Assembly: GCA_029204225.1 (NCBI GenBank)
Contig: CM055094.1
Span: 67,602,536-67,666,535 of the forward strand
Reading direction: 5' to 3'
From: Diphasiastrum complanatum
Lineage: Eukaryota > Streptophyta > Lycopodiopsida > Lycopodiales > Lycopodiaceae
DNA: 64,000 nt
The stretch's first letter is position 1; each line of letters begins with the position of its first letter. The position numbers and the translations under genes are program-made. Positions 33,785 to 44,740 of this stretch are shown piece after piece. The notes below the pieces were generated by a model. The model made no database searches, was not told the origin of the DNA, and saw nothing but the letters and a program-made list of their open reading frames with translations.

Positions 33785-35400
33785 GAGATCTTGGTGAATG
33801 AGGAGTTTAGGCTTCTATCAAGGGGTGGACCTACTTCTTCATCTCCAGTTGGAGAGGGGGAAGCTATGTTCATCAAAGGCAAGTTCAAGGACAAAGGCAA
33901 AAGCAAGTGGTCAAAGGGTCAAGATCAAGGTGAGCTTTCTACTTTTGTTGGCAAGAATAAAGATAGATCCAAGTTAAAATGATCTTATTGTGGAGTCAAA
34001 GGGCATTTTTCAAGTGATTTCTTTAAGAAAAAGAGAGATGAAGGTGAGAAACAAGGCAAATTCACTTTTGATGAGGATGGTGTGGTGATCAAAACACAAA
34101 TGATGATGCTTTTTTGATGTCTTTTTGTTTGCTAACCAATGATGGAGATATTGATCCATGGTGGATTGATAGTGGAGCAAGATTTCATATGACATGTCAC
34201 AAAGAGTACTTCACTTCTTTGGTGCCTTATGAAAGAGATAAGAAGGTCATCAACATGGCCAATGGTGGTAAAGTTGTTATCAAGGGCATTGGTACTATTC
34301 CTATTTTTCTCTCATCTACAAATAGGAGTGTAAGCTTGAGGAATGTTTTGTTCATACCTTCCATTACTAAGAATGTGCTTAATGTGTGTCAAATGGTTGA
34401 AAAAGGGCTCAAAGTGGAATTTGTTGGTGGTTCTTGCTTGATCAAAAAGAATGTAGTCTTGATTGCTCAAGGCAAGAGACAAGGTGAGCTCTACAAAGGA
34501 TTTGTTGGTTCTAACCATGGTGGTTTGAAGGCAAAGAAGCAAGTTGGTGAGCTTTGTTCAATTTCAAAGTCATAAAGGTTGTCTTATTCTAGATCTGCTC
34601 AAGATCTAAGATGCCTTTTCATTTGGTACATTTGGATGTACATTGCACTAGTTCTTTGAGTAATGGATGAGCAAAGATGTTTGTGACTTGCATTGATGAC
34701 TTTAGTAGATATTGTCGGACTTATCTTCTAAAGAGTGGGGATTTCATATTTGATTTCTTTCTCAAGTTCAATAATGTTGTGGAGAGTCAATTCAACATGA
34801 AGATCAAATACTTAAAGTTGGCAAATGAAGACCTTTTATCAACAAAGTTCAAAGAGGTTTGTGTGGCACATGGGATCAAGAGGGAGCTTTCAACCTCAAA
34901 GGTTCTACATAGTGTGGAAGAGAGGAAGATCAATCTTTTTGAAAGAGATATGTCCATGAGGGTGAATGCAAATCTTCCTAAGTCATTTTAGGGTGAAGCT
35001 TTGATGTGTGCTAACTTTGTTTGCAATAGGTACTCAAATACAAACTTGGATGGTAAGAGTTCATTTGAGGTTCTTTTTGGTAAGAAGCCAGGATGGAGCA
35101 TTTGAAGATCTTTGGTAGTACTTGCTATGTCAACTCATCTTTTGGATTCTTGAAGGGAATCTTTATTGGCTATAGTGAAGTAAGGAAAGCTTATAGGGTT
35201 TACATTCCTAAAACAATGAGATTTCACATTACTAAGGATGTTGTCTTTGAAGAGGATAATGTGGATAAGCTTGATGTTGTTGATGTTGATCAATCTAACA
35301 TTTTTGGTGGTGATGGAGATGGTTCTTTGGATGGTGATGGTGGAGATGATGTTGAATCGGGTTGTAAGAAAATGAACGAAGGAGGTAGGCCTAGAAGCCT
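33745..35400 (+). pseudogene. copia gag-protease-integrase remnant
   Basis: Plus-strand pieces in order: gag C-terminus with a damaged zinc knuckle (YCGVKGHFSSDFF, two cysteines lost), protease (WWIDSGARFHMTCHKEYF at about 34160), a pre-integrase segment (SITKNVLNVCQMVEKG), integrase core (CIDDFSRYCRTYLLKS), and the integrase C-terminal marker LKIFGSTCYVNSS (35096) with IFIGYSE.RKAYRVY. RT is absent. Several stops show decay. It joins the minus-strand gypsy remnant directly on its left. Confidence 0.85.
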
Positions 35401-35669
35401 AGAGGCTCTGTTACCACTTGTTCGAACTAAATGGGAGGAAAGAGAAATAGTGCAGAATAGCTCCCATCCCGAAATAGGACTGGTTTGAAAACAATTGCAC
35501 GATTAGGTATCAGGGTGATTGCATCCACCGAAGAGTATAAGAGTTACTAGCAATGATTAGAGTTGGAACGTTCAATTACGGAATGAAGAACTATGGTGCA
35601 TAGATTACGCTTGTTCCTCAGGCGTTAGAGACTCAGATACAGAGGAGTCATAGATGTCCGCGATCTATC

Positions 35670-36013
35670 AGAGTGTACCAACAACATACTGCTACCAGTC
35701 ATGCTATCAAGCATACACTAGTGAGAGCCCAATAGGTATACTTATACCCTCCAAGGCTCATGCACCACTAGTCGTGCATTGTGACACCTCACTGGACACC
35801 TCTGCAGCCTATCTGGACCACTTCATCAAGTTCTCCAATGACTCACCGATAGACCCATACAAATCCACCATCAAATGTTTAGGCCTACAACCATTGATTA
35901 TGACCATGTATGCATAAGGGCCCCAATTCCCTTATAGTCACAATTAACTTACGGATTTTGGTCTACTAGTCCCTAGCGTGGACACGCTAGCCGAGACCAA
36001 TCATGGGCATGAC
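35670..36013 (-). repeat. chromovirus LTR (3' copy, minus strand)
   Basis: Matches 36775-37112 in the same orientation (cagtcatgctatcaagcata, cctccaaggc.catgcacca, gggccccaattccctta, ctagtccctagc.tggaca/gca). On the minus strand it starts TGTCATGCCCATGA next to a purine-rich tract, so this is the 3' LTR. A small hairpin (tagcgtggacacgcta) lies near its start. Confidence 0.8.
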
Positions 36014-36430
36014 ATTCTTCCCCCTTATTCAAATTTTGTCCTCATAACTTAAAACTGGAAAAGTTCCTCCTTGAGCTTCCCTCATGTTACCAGGAATCAT
36101 CATCGTCTTTGTGACTCTTCCATCGAACCAAATACTTGGTAACTATATGATTTTTCAATCGTTTGATTCTTGTGTCCAAGATCCTTCACAACTGATGACT
36201 CGTCCAATAGGTCCAATTGATCTCCATATCCAAGATGCTTTCCTTCATGTAGACTCCTCTTGAGTCTACATGATGACTCATCCAACAGGTCCAATTGATC
36301 TCCAGATCCAAGATGCTTTCCTTCATGTAGACTCCTCTTGAGACGTCTTACGTGAAATATGGGATGCACTTGAGATCCCTCCAGGAGTTCCAATTGGTAA
36401 GCTAAGGAACCGACCTTTTTCAAGATCTAA
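36014..36430 (-). pseudogene. chromovirus integrase tail with chromodomain
   Basis: Minus strand: KKVGSLAYQLELLEGSQVHP and IFHVRRLKR match the gypsy integrase end (..G..AY.L.LP....IHPVFHVS.LK). A chromodomain follows (TKYLVRWKSHKDDDDSW) in a shifted frame, then a polypurine tract (aataaggggga). Residues RLKRSLHEGKHLG and the following GDQLDLLDESS occur twice in tandem, encoded by a 78 bp duplication. Confidence 0.8.
36185..36341. repeat. 78 bp tandem duplication within the integrase tail
   Basis: Two near-identical units (gatgactcgtccaataggtc … tagactcctcttgag). The duplication is in frame, adding 26 residues, and there are very few differences between units. Confidence 0.85.
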
Positions 36431-36774
36431 TACGGTCCTCTATATCTAGGGGACTACTTATAATGCTTGCATGTACCTTTCAAACATTTTCCTCTCCTAT
36501 TTTGATAGATTCTTGAAGCATCTAGGGTAGTTTTTACAGTGTGTTACCATCATACATGCCTAAGCATTCCCTTTTATGGAAAATTAGAGCTTAGACTTGT
36601 TTTAGCTTCATTTTGAAGCTATTTACCATTCTTAATGTAAAGTCCTCAATCCAAGGATCTTATTCTAAGCATGCCAATCACAAACAACACAAGGGCACCT
36701 GGACAAACCAACCCAACGATCGAACGAATCTAGCCCCCAAGCAATGGATTAATCACAAAGAGGAATGAGACATC

Positions 36775-37112
36775 ATACCAGCAACATATTGCTACCAGTC
36801 ATGCTATCAAGCATACACCAGTGAGAGCCCAATAGGTATACTTATACCCTCCAAGGCCCATGCACCACTAGTAGTGCACTGTGACACCTCACTAGACACC
36901 TCTGCAGCCTATCTGGGCCACTTCATCCAGTTTCCCAACGACTCACCGATAGACCCATACAAATCCAACATCAAGTGTTCAGGCCTACAACCATTAATTA
37001 TGACCATGTATGCATAAGGGCCCCAATTCCCTTATAGTTACAATTAACTTACGAGTTGTTGGTCTACTAGTCCCTAGCATGGGCATGCTACCCGAGACTA
37101 GTCATGGGCATG
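36775..37112 (-). repeat. chromovirus LTR (5' copy, minus strand)
   Basis: Partner of 35670-36013, ending (plus strand) in gggcatgaca. The internal region between the copies is only about 760 bp, so nearly all of gag-pol has been lost. Confidence 0.8.
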
Positions 37113-37267
37113 ACACCTGTCTTGGCGGTCACTGACAGTTTACCACGTTAAGTGGTCTTTGCTTATAACTGTAGGGTTGACCCCTGTGGTGCCTTGGCAG
37201 TCCCTTTCGGTCCATAAGGTGACTCCTTGCGGTTCCCTTAGTGGGCGGTGCTTTGGCGGTAGCTTAT

Positions 37268-37515
37268 CTTAGCACGTAAAAACCTTTGCAATTCTTAGTG
37301 TTCTCCCTTGGTCTTTGTTTGAAACCATAGGTTGGACTTTGTGATGCTTAGCGGCATCTTGCCTTAGCACGTAAAAACTGTAGCTGCTACCTTTGCGATT
37401 CTTAGCGTTCTCCCTTGCTCTTCATTTGAGACCGTAGGTCGGACTTTGCGGTGCTTAGCGGCTTGTTGACTTAGCACATAAAAACCGTAGTTGCTGCCTT
37501 TATGGTTCTTAGCGG
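37268..37515. repeat. minisatellite, about 96 bp unit
   Basis: Two and a half units, each starting cttagcac(g/a)taaaaac and containing ttcttagcgttctccctt, gagaccgtaggt.ggactttg and ggtgcttagcgg. Units start at about 37268, 37363 and 37461. Confidence 0.8.
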
Positions 37516-37732
37516 GTTCATTGCCGACTGCATATGGACTGCATTTGAACCGAAAAAAGGTCCGTATCATGTTGAAGTGATTAAAAGTGGCCAGACCTTC
37601 AATGTACTTCAGATTCTTGACATTCGAATGTTGAAATATATCAGGATTGGTTACCCTTTGATCCAGACTTTGGCCTATGAACAGAAGCCATGTATTTTAC
37701 CAGGTCAAAGTCTGCACCCAGAAATAGAGTAG
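37502..37732 (+). CDS. short ORF, unidentified
   Basis: 76 codons with protein-like content (IADCIWTAFEPKKGPYHVEV and YPLIQTLAYEQKPCILPGQS), starting inside the last minisatellite unit and stopping at 37730-37732. No domain was recognised and no splice partners were found. It may be an exon fragment carried by a mobile element, or chance. Confidence 0.3.
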   Translation: MVLSGFIADCIWTAFEPKKGPYHVEVIKSGQTFNVLQILDIRMLKYIRIGYPLIQTLAYEQKPCILPGQSLHPEIE

Positions 37733-37952
37733 TTTTGCAAGTCTGCATCGGTGTTAAAAAAAAATTGTAGGTAGCATATCTAAGCAAACTTTTTGATGTA
37801 AGTTGGAAAAAATGTGGCAAAGAAATAAATGTTTAAATGTGGCAATGAATTATATAGTAAATTAGAGGTGAATGATTTGAGGCCAAAGCCCTAAAATCCA
37901 CTATATAAAGTGCTACTCTCTAGTTCATTTCTTACATTTAGCAGGAATTATA

Positions 37953-38652
37953 AATCTAGGTTCTTCCTTTTTCTTTCTTCCCAACTATGTAGTTTTTTAT
38001 TCTCTTGATGTACAAGTTTGCTTGATCAATATGTCCCATCCTTTCCTCTTGCTCCTATACTACCTTGCCAGGAATGGATGTGACAATCTACCTTTGAAAT
38101 CCTAACACATGCGATCTTTTGGTTTTGATCCAACCCTGTTTCTCATTTGAAAGACAAGTTTTTTTGTTTTTGGTAACCTTGGTCGAACTGGTACATCACC
38201 TCAAGTATTGTCACCTTTGAGAGCTATAAAATGCACTCATATGATGGAAGGTCGAATGAATGGTGTTCATTTTTCAATTGCACACTTTTTTAGGGCTCAC
38301 CAAGAACTGGGCATCTTGAATCATTGAGATTAGTGTCTCCGAGAGACTTCAATCCCTTTTTTCATCATTGGTATCTAACTTTATCCATACTTGCAACAAC
38401 CTGCTTGGTGTGGTGTGCTGATAAAGTCGGTCGTTTACTTTTTGGCATTTTCAAGAAGTGGTCTAGTATTGCAACGAGCTACGTCATGCATGTCGTCTGT
38501 TCCATCCAGTGCTGCACGTCAAGACGAGCCCGCATCAAAGAATCGGGCTCCAAGCAGTTTAGTATACACAGAGAAATGCACATGCACACTCATACACACA
38601 TGCACACACCATCGACCACATAAATCACACATGCATACACACACGCACATTT

Positions 38653-38692
<40 letters not shown>

Positions 38693-38890
38693 ATTGACCA
38701 CATAAATCACACACACCATCAAGCACAAATCATACACACAAATCCACATACACAGATAACACATGCACTCATGTACATACACACACATACATTGGCCACC
38801 CGTCAATGACCATTGGCCACCCATCAACGACCATTGGCCACCCATCAACGACGGCCGTCCATTGCCCGTCAAAGACGGGCACTCTTTAGT
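37953..38890 (+). repeat. left arm of a large palindrome
   Basis: Reverse complement of about 39240-40160. Shared landmarks include caacaacctgcttggtgtg, tcaagacgagcccgcatcaa, catttgaaagacaagttttt and the end ggcactctttagtag. It contains a (CA)n run and three 24 bp repeats of ttggccacccatcaacgacca. Just left of it is a TATA-like ctatataaag (37902). Confidence 0.85.
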
Positions 38891-39236
<346 letters not shown>

Positions 39237-39433
39237 TCCTAGTAAAGAGTGTCCGTCGTTGACGGGCAATGGACGGCCGATGGTCGTTGATGGGTGGCCG
39301 ATGGTCGCTGATGGTCGTTGACGGGTGTGGCCGATGTATGTGTGTGTATGTACGTGAGTGCATGTGTTATCTATGTATGTGGATTTGTGTGTATGATTTG
39401 TGCTTGATGGGATGTGTGATTTATGTGGTCAAT

Positions 39434-39482
<49 letters not shown>

Positions 39483-40160
39483 TGTGCGTGTGTGTATGCA
39501 TGTGTGATTTATGTGGTCGATGGTGTGTGCATGTGCATTTTTCTATGTATACTGAACTGCTTGGAGCCCGATTTGTTGATGCGGGCTCGTCTTGACGTGC
39601 AGCACTGGATGGAACAGACGACATGCATGACGGAGCCCATTGCAATACTGGACCACTTCTTGAAAATGCCAAAAAGTAAACGACCGACTTTATCAGCACA
39701 CCAAGCAGGTTGTTGCAAGTATGGATAAAGTTAGATACCAGTGATGAAAAAAGAGATTGAAGTCTCTTGGAGACACTAATCTCAATGATTCAAGATGCTT
39801 AGTTCTTGGTGAGCCCTAAAATAGTGTGCAATTAAAAAATGAATACCATTCATTTGACCTTCCATCATATGAATGCATTTTATAGCTCTCAAAGATGACA
39901 ATACTTGAGGTGATGTAACAGTTGGACCAAGGTTACCAAAAGCAAAAAAGCTTGTCTTTCAAATGAGAAACGAGGTTGGATCAAAACCAAAAGATCACAT
40001 GTGTTAGGATTTCAGAGGTAGATTGTCACATCCATTCCTGACAAGGTACTACAGGAGCAAGAGGAAAGGATGAGACATATTGATCAAGCAAACTTGTACA
40101 TCAAGAGAATAAAAAACTACAGAGTTGGGAAGAAAGAAAAAGAAAGAACCCTAGAGGTAA
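39237..40160 (-). repeat. right arm of a large palindrome
   Basis: Inverted copy of the left arm, with small differences such as a (TG)n run of different length and lost or changed copies of the 24 bp unit. It ends near ggaagaaa.aaccctagag, matching the left start tctaggttcttcc. Confidence 0.85.
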
Positions 40161-40334
40161 GAACAAAGGCAAACTTCGTGTCAAATTTCCATTTCAATTT
40201 GAATAAATAAAAAAATGTCTAGTTTTAGATGTTCAACTTCTGCTATTTCCCACAGTCGTTGCAAGGATGAGATTAGCAAATATGTTCTTCAATAGAGCAT
40301 GGATGCTAGACGGAGAAAAGAACTTTGGGTAAAA

Positions 40335-41018
40335 CTTTTTGTTCATGATCTATGGGTAAAATTTTGGTAATTCAAAATAAATACGAAAGCCATATAATAA
40401 ATCTCAGTGCGGTTCTGCTCATTGATGATGTTTTTTTAGGTGGATTGATAGGAGAAGGGGAGAACATATGGGGTGGACGGAGTGCGGGTGTGCTCCCTAA
40501 TGTTAAAAGCAAGTTGTTTGGGCAAGAGGCCGATGCTTTAAGTGCTTGGGGGAGACGGGTGGGTGGGTTTTGCCATGTGACAAAAAAGGACGAGGGAGTG
40601 TTAAAAAAAAAATATGCTCCTGCCCTTAAAAGCCTTAGTTTTTTTTTTTTTCTGGAGGGGCGGAGGGAGACTTTCTTTCTTAATAGGGACTTTTTTTGTC
40701 TCCTTTAAAAAAAAGAAAACTTAATTTATGGGGAGTCAAAAAGCCCCTTCACTTTTTTTTGTTTTATGGAGAGTGGGGGTTCACATTTTTAAGTGGATTT
40801 ACATTCATATTTTTTTATGAGAGGTTTACATCTAAGAAAAAAGTGTATGTGTGTGTGTGCGTGCGCGCATGGGAGGGAGTAAATATTGATATATTTACTT
40901 TTGATGGAATGGAGGCACCCCCTTGTTTATATATCTACACACACACACATTTTAACCTTCTTCATTTATTTGAGGGGCATGGAGGGACCTCTCTCTCTCT
41001 ATGGGTGGTTGGTCGGCC

Positions 41019-41085
<67 letters not shown>

Positions 41086-41575
41086 GGGGCCCATGAAAAA
41101 GAGAGAAGGAGAAAAAAGGACTCTAGACACACACACACACACACAACGAACACGCGCACACACACACACATAGGCATGCACGCGCGCACACAGACACACA
41201 CTCACTCACACGTGCATGCGTGTGTGCGTGTGTGTGCATGCACGTGTGTTCCAAACGCCCCCCCCCCCCCCCCCCCCCCCTTTTTCTTTCTCTTTTTATT
41301 GTCTCTTTTACTCCCCTCACCCCATCCCCCTCCTTTTTTTTTAATTGTGCATTTTTTGGCCCATGGATAAAAGCTTGTGAGTAACGATTTAGGAGTTAAA
41401 GCTAGTGAGTTTGGACTTGTGGTTAAACATTCCTGAAAATGGCGGGCCAAGATAGGAATTTGAAGGATTGAAAAAAAAAAAACCAGTTTAAGTAGTCAAG
41501 AAAATTTTTATGTTCATAATTTATGGGTAAAACTTTGATAATTTAAAATAAATAAGAAAGCCAAGTAATAAAGAT
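40335..41575. repeat. 70 bp direct repeats flanking a microsatellite-rich insert
   Basis: The word ttttgttcat.at.tatgggtaaaa.ttt.g.taatt.aaaataaata.gaaagcca occurs at 40338-40400 and again at 41507-41572. Between them are purine-rich frames, a (GA)n run (41022-41082), (CA)n tracts and a C-run (41259-41280). No gene was recognised here. Confidence 0.6.
41022..41082. repeat. (GA)n microsatellite
   Basis: About 30 GA units. Confidence 0.95.
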
Positions 41576-41734
41576 TATTGGCTAAAGTTTAAAGCACATT
41601 GAAGTATGTGAAGAAAAATGATCATAACCAATAATAAATAAAACCACAAAAGCAAAGGATTGTGTATGATTGTTTCTCTTTGACTATGACTTATTTGCAT
41701 TTGTATGTTTTGAACTATGAATGACTTGCACTTG

Positions 41735-42064
41735 TAGAAGCTACAACTAGGAGTTATTTTGATGTTCGCTTATTTCTGCCTCATGATGTTGCCTCGAGAG
41801 ATGCTCTTGGTGGAGGTAGGATGGATCTCATTAATTTATGCACATCAAATTGTACGATCCTAAACTTGTGCATTTGTACATATGTTGGGGTGACCAATGT
41901 TTCTTTTTATATAAACTACAAGGATCTGTAAGCATTTTGTATGACTCAACCATGATTCACTTGCACGTGTAGAAGCTAGTAATTATTTTGAAGCACCACG
42001 TTGGATATCAAACTATGAAGTTGGTGTGTTTCCGTCTCATGAAGATTGTATCGATGATGCTAAG
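41735..42064 (+). repeat. exon-like tandem repeats, left group (units 1-2)
   Basis: Units contain gtagaagctacaactag…, then tgaagttggtgtgtttccgtctcatgaagttgcctt or a shortened form, then gagagatgctcttggtggag|gtagg. Each unit looks like an exon bounded by an AG acceptor (tgcacttgtag) and a GT donor (gtaggatgg), encoding EVGVFPSHEVALRDTLDGG-like peptides. Unit 2 is cut at 42064 by the gypsy insertion. The other units are at 53394-53760. Confidence 0.55.
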
Positions 42065-43235
42065 TGTCTACTATACCAACAGGGTTAATATAGATTTTAT
42101 AGTAAATAATGCCGTTCCCACAGAGGACAACGTTAGAAAGTTATGTTTTTGGTACAATTATGGCAAGTGATTTCGAGTGTTATTCTGGTTGTCGACAGAC
42201 ATTAAAAAGTAACCAGTATTACTTATATTTGGGATGGGTAGTGTTAATAAATTTAGAACAACAATCTGGCCTCTATCGAATTGGATGAAGCGCGTTCTAC
42301 AAGTGAGATGTTATCAGAGTAGTACAGCGGTACTACACTCTGGCTGATTAAGGTGTCAATAGAGAATCGAGAATTGTTCGATGTATTCGTGACTGTGCAG
42401 ACAATTAATTAATTGCGTTCGCGAACTATTCGTTTCTAGACAGAAGTCCTCAACAACTAAAGTCCAACTTAATGGTTAAAGAACACAAAGAGTTTTAGAA
42501 TACGTTAGAAACTTATGTCAAGGCCAATCAGGAAGATAGATTAGAGACTTAATTCTTCAGGCAGGGATTGTCATCTCATATGTATACATACAACTTTATT
42601 CAATGATTGTGCAAGATTGTACCAAAGATAGTCGTTATTCGAGTGCCGAAAAGTAAGTATTCGCGACAGACGAATAAGATAGTTTAAAGACAGTTCTTTA
42701 GAGCATGCTTTACGAAAACTCAGCAAACGACTATAATGCACTAGAGCATCTGTCTGATCAGAGAGAAATTCATGAAATGCATTAGAGATTGTTAGCAGAC
42801 TCTAGATCACTCACACTCAGCAGTGCGGAGAATAGAGATAAGGGAGAATAACTCACAGAACTCTATTCACTTCTTCAATATCTTACATAAGCATAAACTC
42901 TTCTCTCTCGATGATTGAGACTGAAGTGTGAGATCAATATATGTTCTATGGGACGAACAAACACACCTCTAAAACAACAGGTGTGTCACTCCCGTGAAAG
43001 GGTATAGTTAACGATTAGACTGAAAATACGTTCACCTATACCATAGGAGGTATACTTAACTATGAGTTAAAGTTACTCTAATTTATCATGTCTTTTCATA
43101 TCTACTCGTTTCGTATAGACAACCTAGTAAAGGTTGTCCAAGACAATGTCTTTTCCTTTAAAAGGTCTTGTCCTTAATTACAAGGCAAGTACTTAGGAGA
43201 TATATTCCCGAAAAATGACTGAGGCCTCTTCATGA
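42065..43235 (-). repeat. gypsy 3' LTR, distal part
   Basis: Closely matches 51839-53010. It is split from its proximal 97 bp (47793-47889) by the nested copia element. Combined length is 1,268 bp, against 1,266 bp for the 5' LTR. Confidence 0.9.
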
Positions 43236-43936
43236 TGTGAAGAATCGCCAAAAATTGGCAAATCTAGCTTGATCAAAAACCATGTAGAATAGTGTAAATT
43301 GTGTACACAAGTGGGTCCCACACATGTGAGGCCATGATGCCACGTGGAAAACCCATCCTAGTGTGGGTTAGGTCAAGTCAAGAGAGTTGGTCATGTCTAT
43401 TTGGTGCTCATCCCTACTTTATAGGACCTACACCTAAGTTTAAGGTGAAAATTTGACCAACTAGCTACCTACCAAGCATAACTCTAGGATCTAGGCTAGG
43501 GTTTCATTGTAGGGCAAGAAGGGTGAGTTAACTTCCTTATTACATGCTGGAAATCCACCTAACTTCAATAAGGAAGTCGAATTTGCTATGTATTCCAAGC
43601 TCCCATAGTGAGAAGATAGAATATTTTTGGAGCTCATTGGCAATCTCAAGCTAGTTCACTATGTACATTGAGTTTTTGTGATCCAAATGAAACCAAATCA
43701 ATTTCTACTTGTTTCTCAAGTTGAAGGTCGTGCTACAGCCTGTAGTACACACATGTGGGCTCGGATTTCAATGTTGATCAATGCTTTTGATTGTCAATGC
43801 TTGTTGTTTGTCAAATTGCCAATCTACATCAACTTTTTTGTGTCTAATTTTCTGATAGATTGTTAAGCAAGCATCCAATCACTCTTGTGGATCTTTTGTA
43901 GATCCATTTATGGTCCTAAAGTACAGTACTTTCACA
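43236..43936 (+). repeat. copia 5' LTR
   Basis: TGTGAAGAATCG…TTTCACA, 701 bp, same length as the 3' LTR. Directly followed by the PBS. Confidence 0.93.
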
Positions 43937-43952
43937 TGGTATCAGAGCCAAG
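43937..43952 (+). other. copia primer-binding site
   Basis: TGGTATCAGAGCCAAG, matching the initiator Met tRNA-type PBS, directly after the LTR. Confidence 0.92.
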
Positions 43953-44740
43953 TACAAGAGCATAAGCCATTGATCTAATGCAAATCCATTTTTAGCAAGT
44001 TTTGGTGCTAAAAACTAGTATTGAGAGGGCAAGCTAGAATCTTGATTTTGGTGAGGATATTTCATCCCAAACTTGGTAGGGGTTCAAATCCGTACTGTCC
44101 ACATGTGTGGGCACCTCTGAACCTGCATTTAATGCATGGTATTCATTTGATCCAAAAAATTCAATTTGTGAGCTGTTGGTGTAATTTTTGGTGGAGATCC
44201 TAGGATAATCTACCAAGATCATTTGCCATTGATTAGATTTGAATTTGTTTCATGGAATCTAATTAATCTAGGCTTAGTTCAAATCCTATTAAGGTTAAAA
44301 ACAGGTCTTGAAAGTACACCAAGAAGGAAGAAATAGATTAAGTCATTTTTTTGTCCAAAAATAGCCAAAATTGGCAAGATTTGATTGTAAGTAGATTTCA
44401 CATCATCTTATCTTCATTCCAACTTTGTGAGGGAGTGCTAGAACTGAGATTATAAGTCCATTTGTTGGATTATAAATCTAATTTGAGCGAAAGACTACAA
44501 GAGAGAGACCTTAGTGAGTTTCTAGAGACAATCAAATCCATTTCTTGGCAAGATTTGTTTGAAAGTAGTTTTCACCTCATCTTATCTTTATTCCAGCTTT
44601 GTGAGGGAGTGATAGAATTGTGATTATAAGTCCATTTGTTGGATTAGAAATCAGATTTGAGTGAAACACTACAAGTGTGAGACCTTTGTGAGTTTCAAGT
44701 CAATCAAATCTATTTCTTGTTTGTAGAAGTCACTAGTAAG

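Noticed and set aside
37268-37515. Possible CRISPR array (regular repeats)
   Set aside because: The units are ~96 bp with no constant-repeat/variable-spacer pattern, and the genome is eukaryotic. It is a minisatellite.
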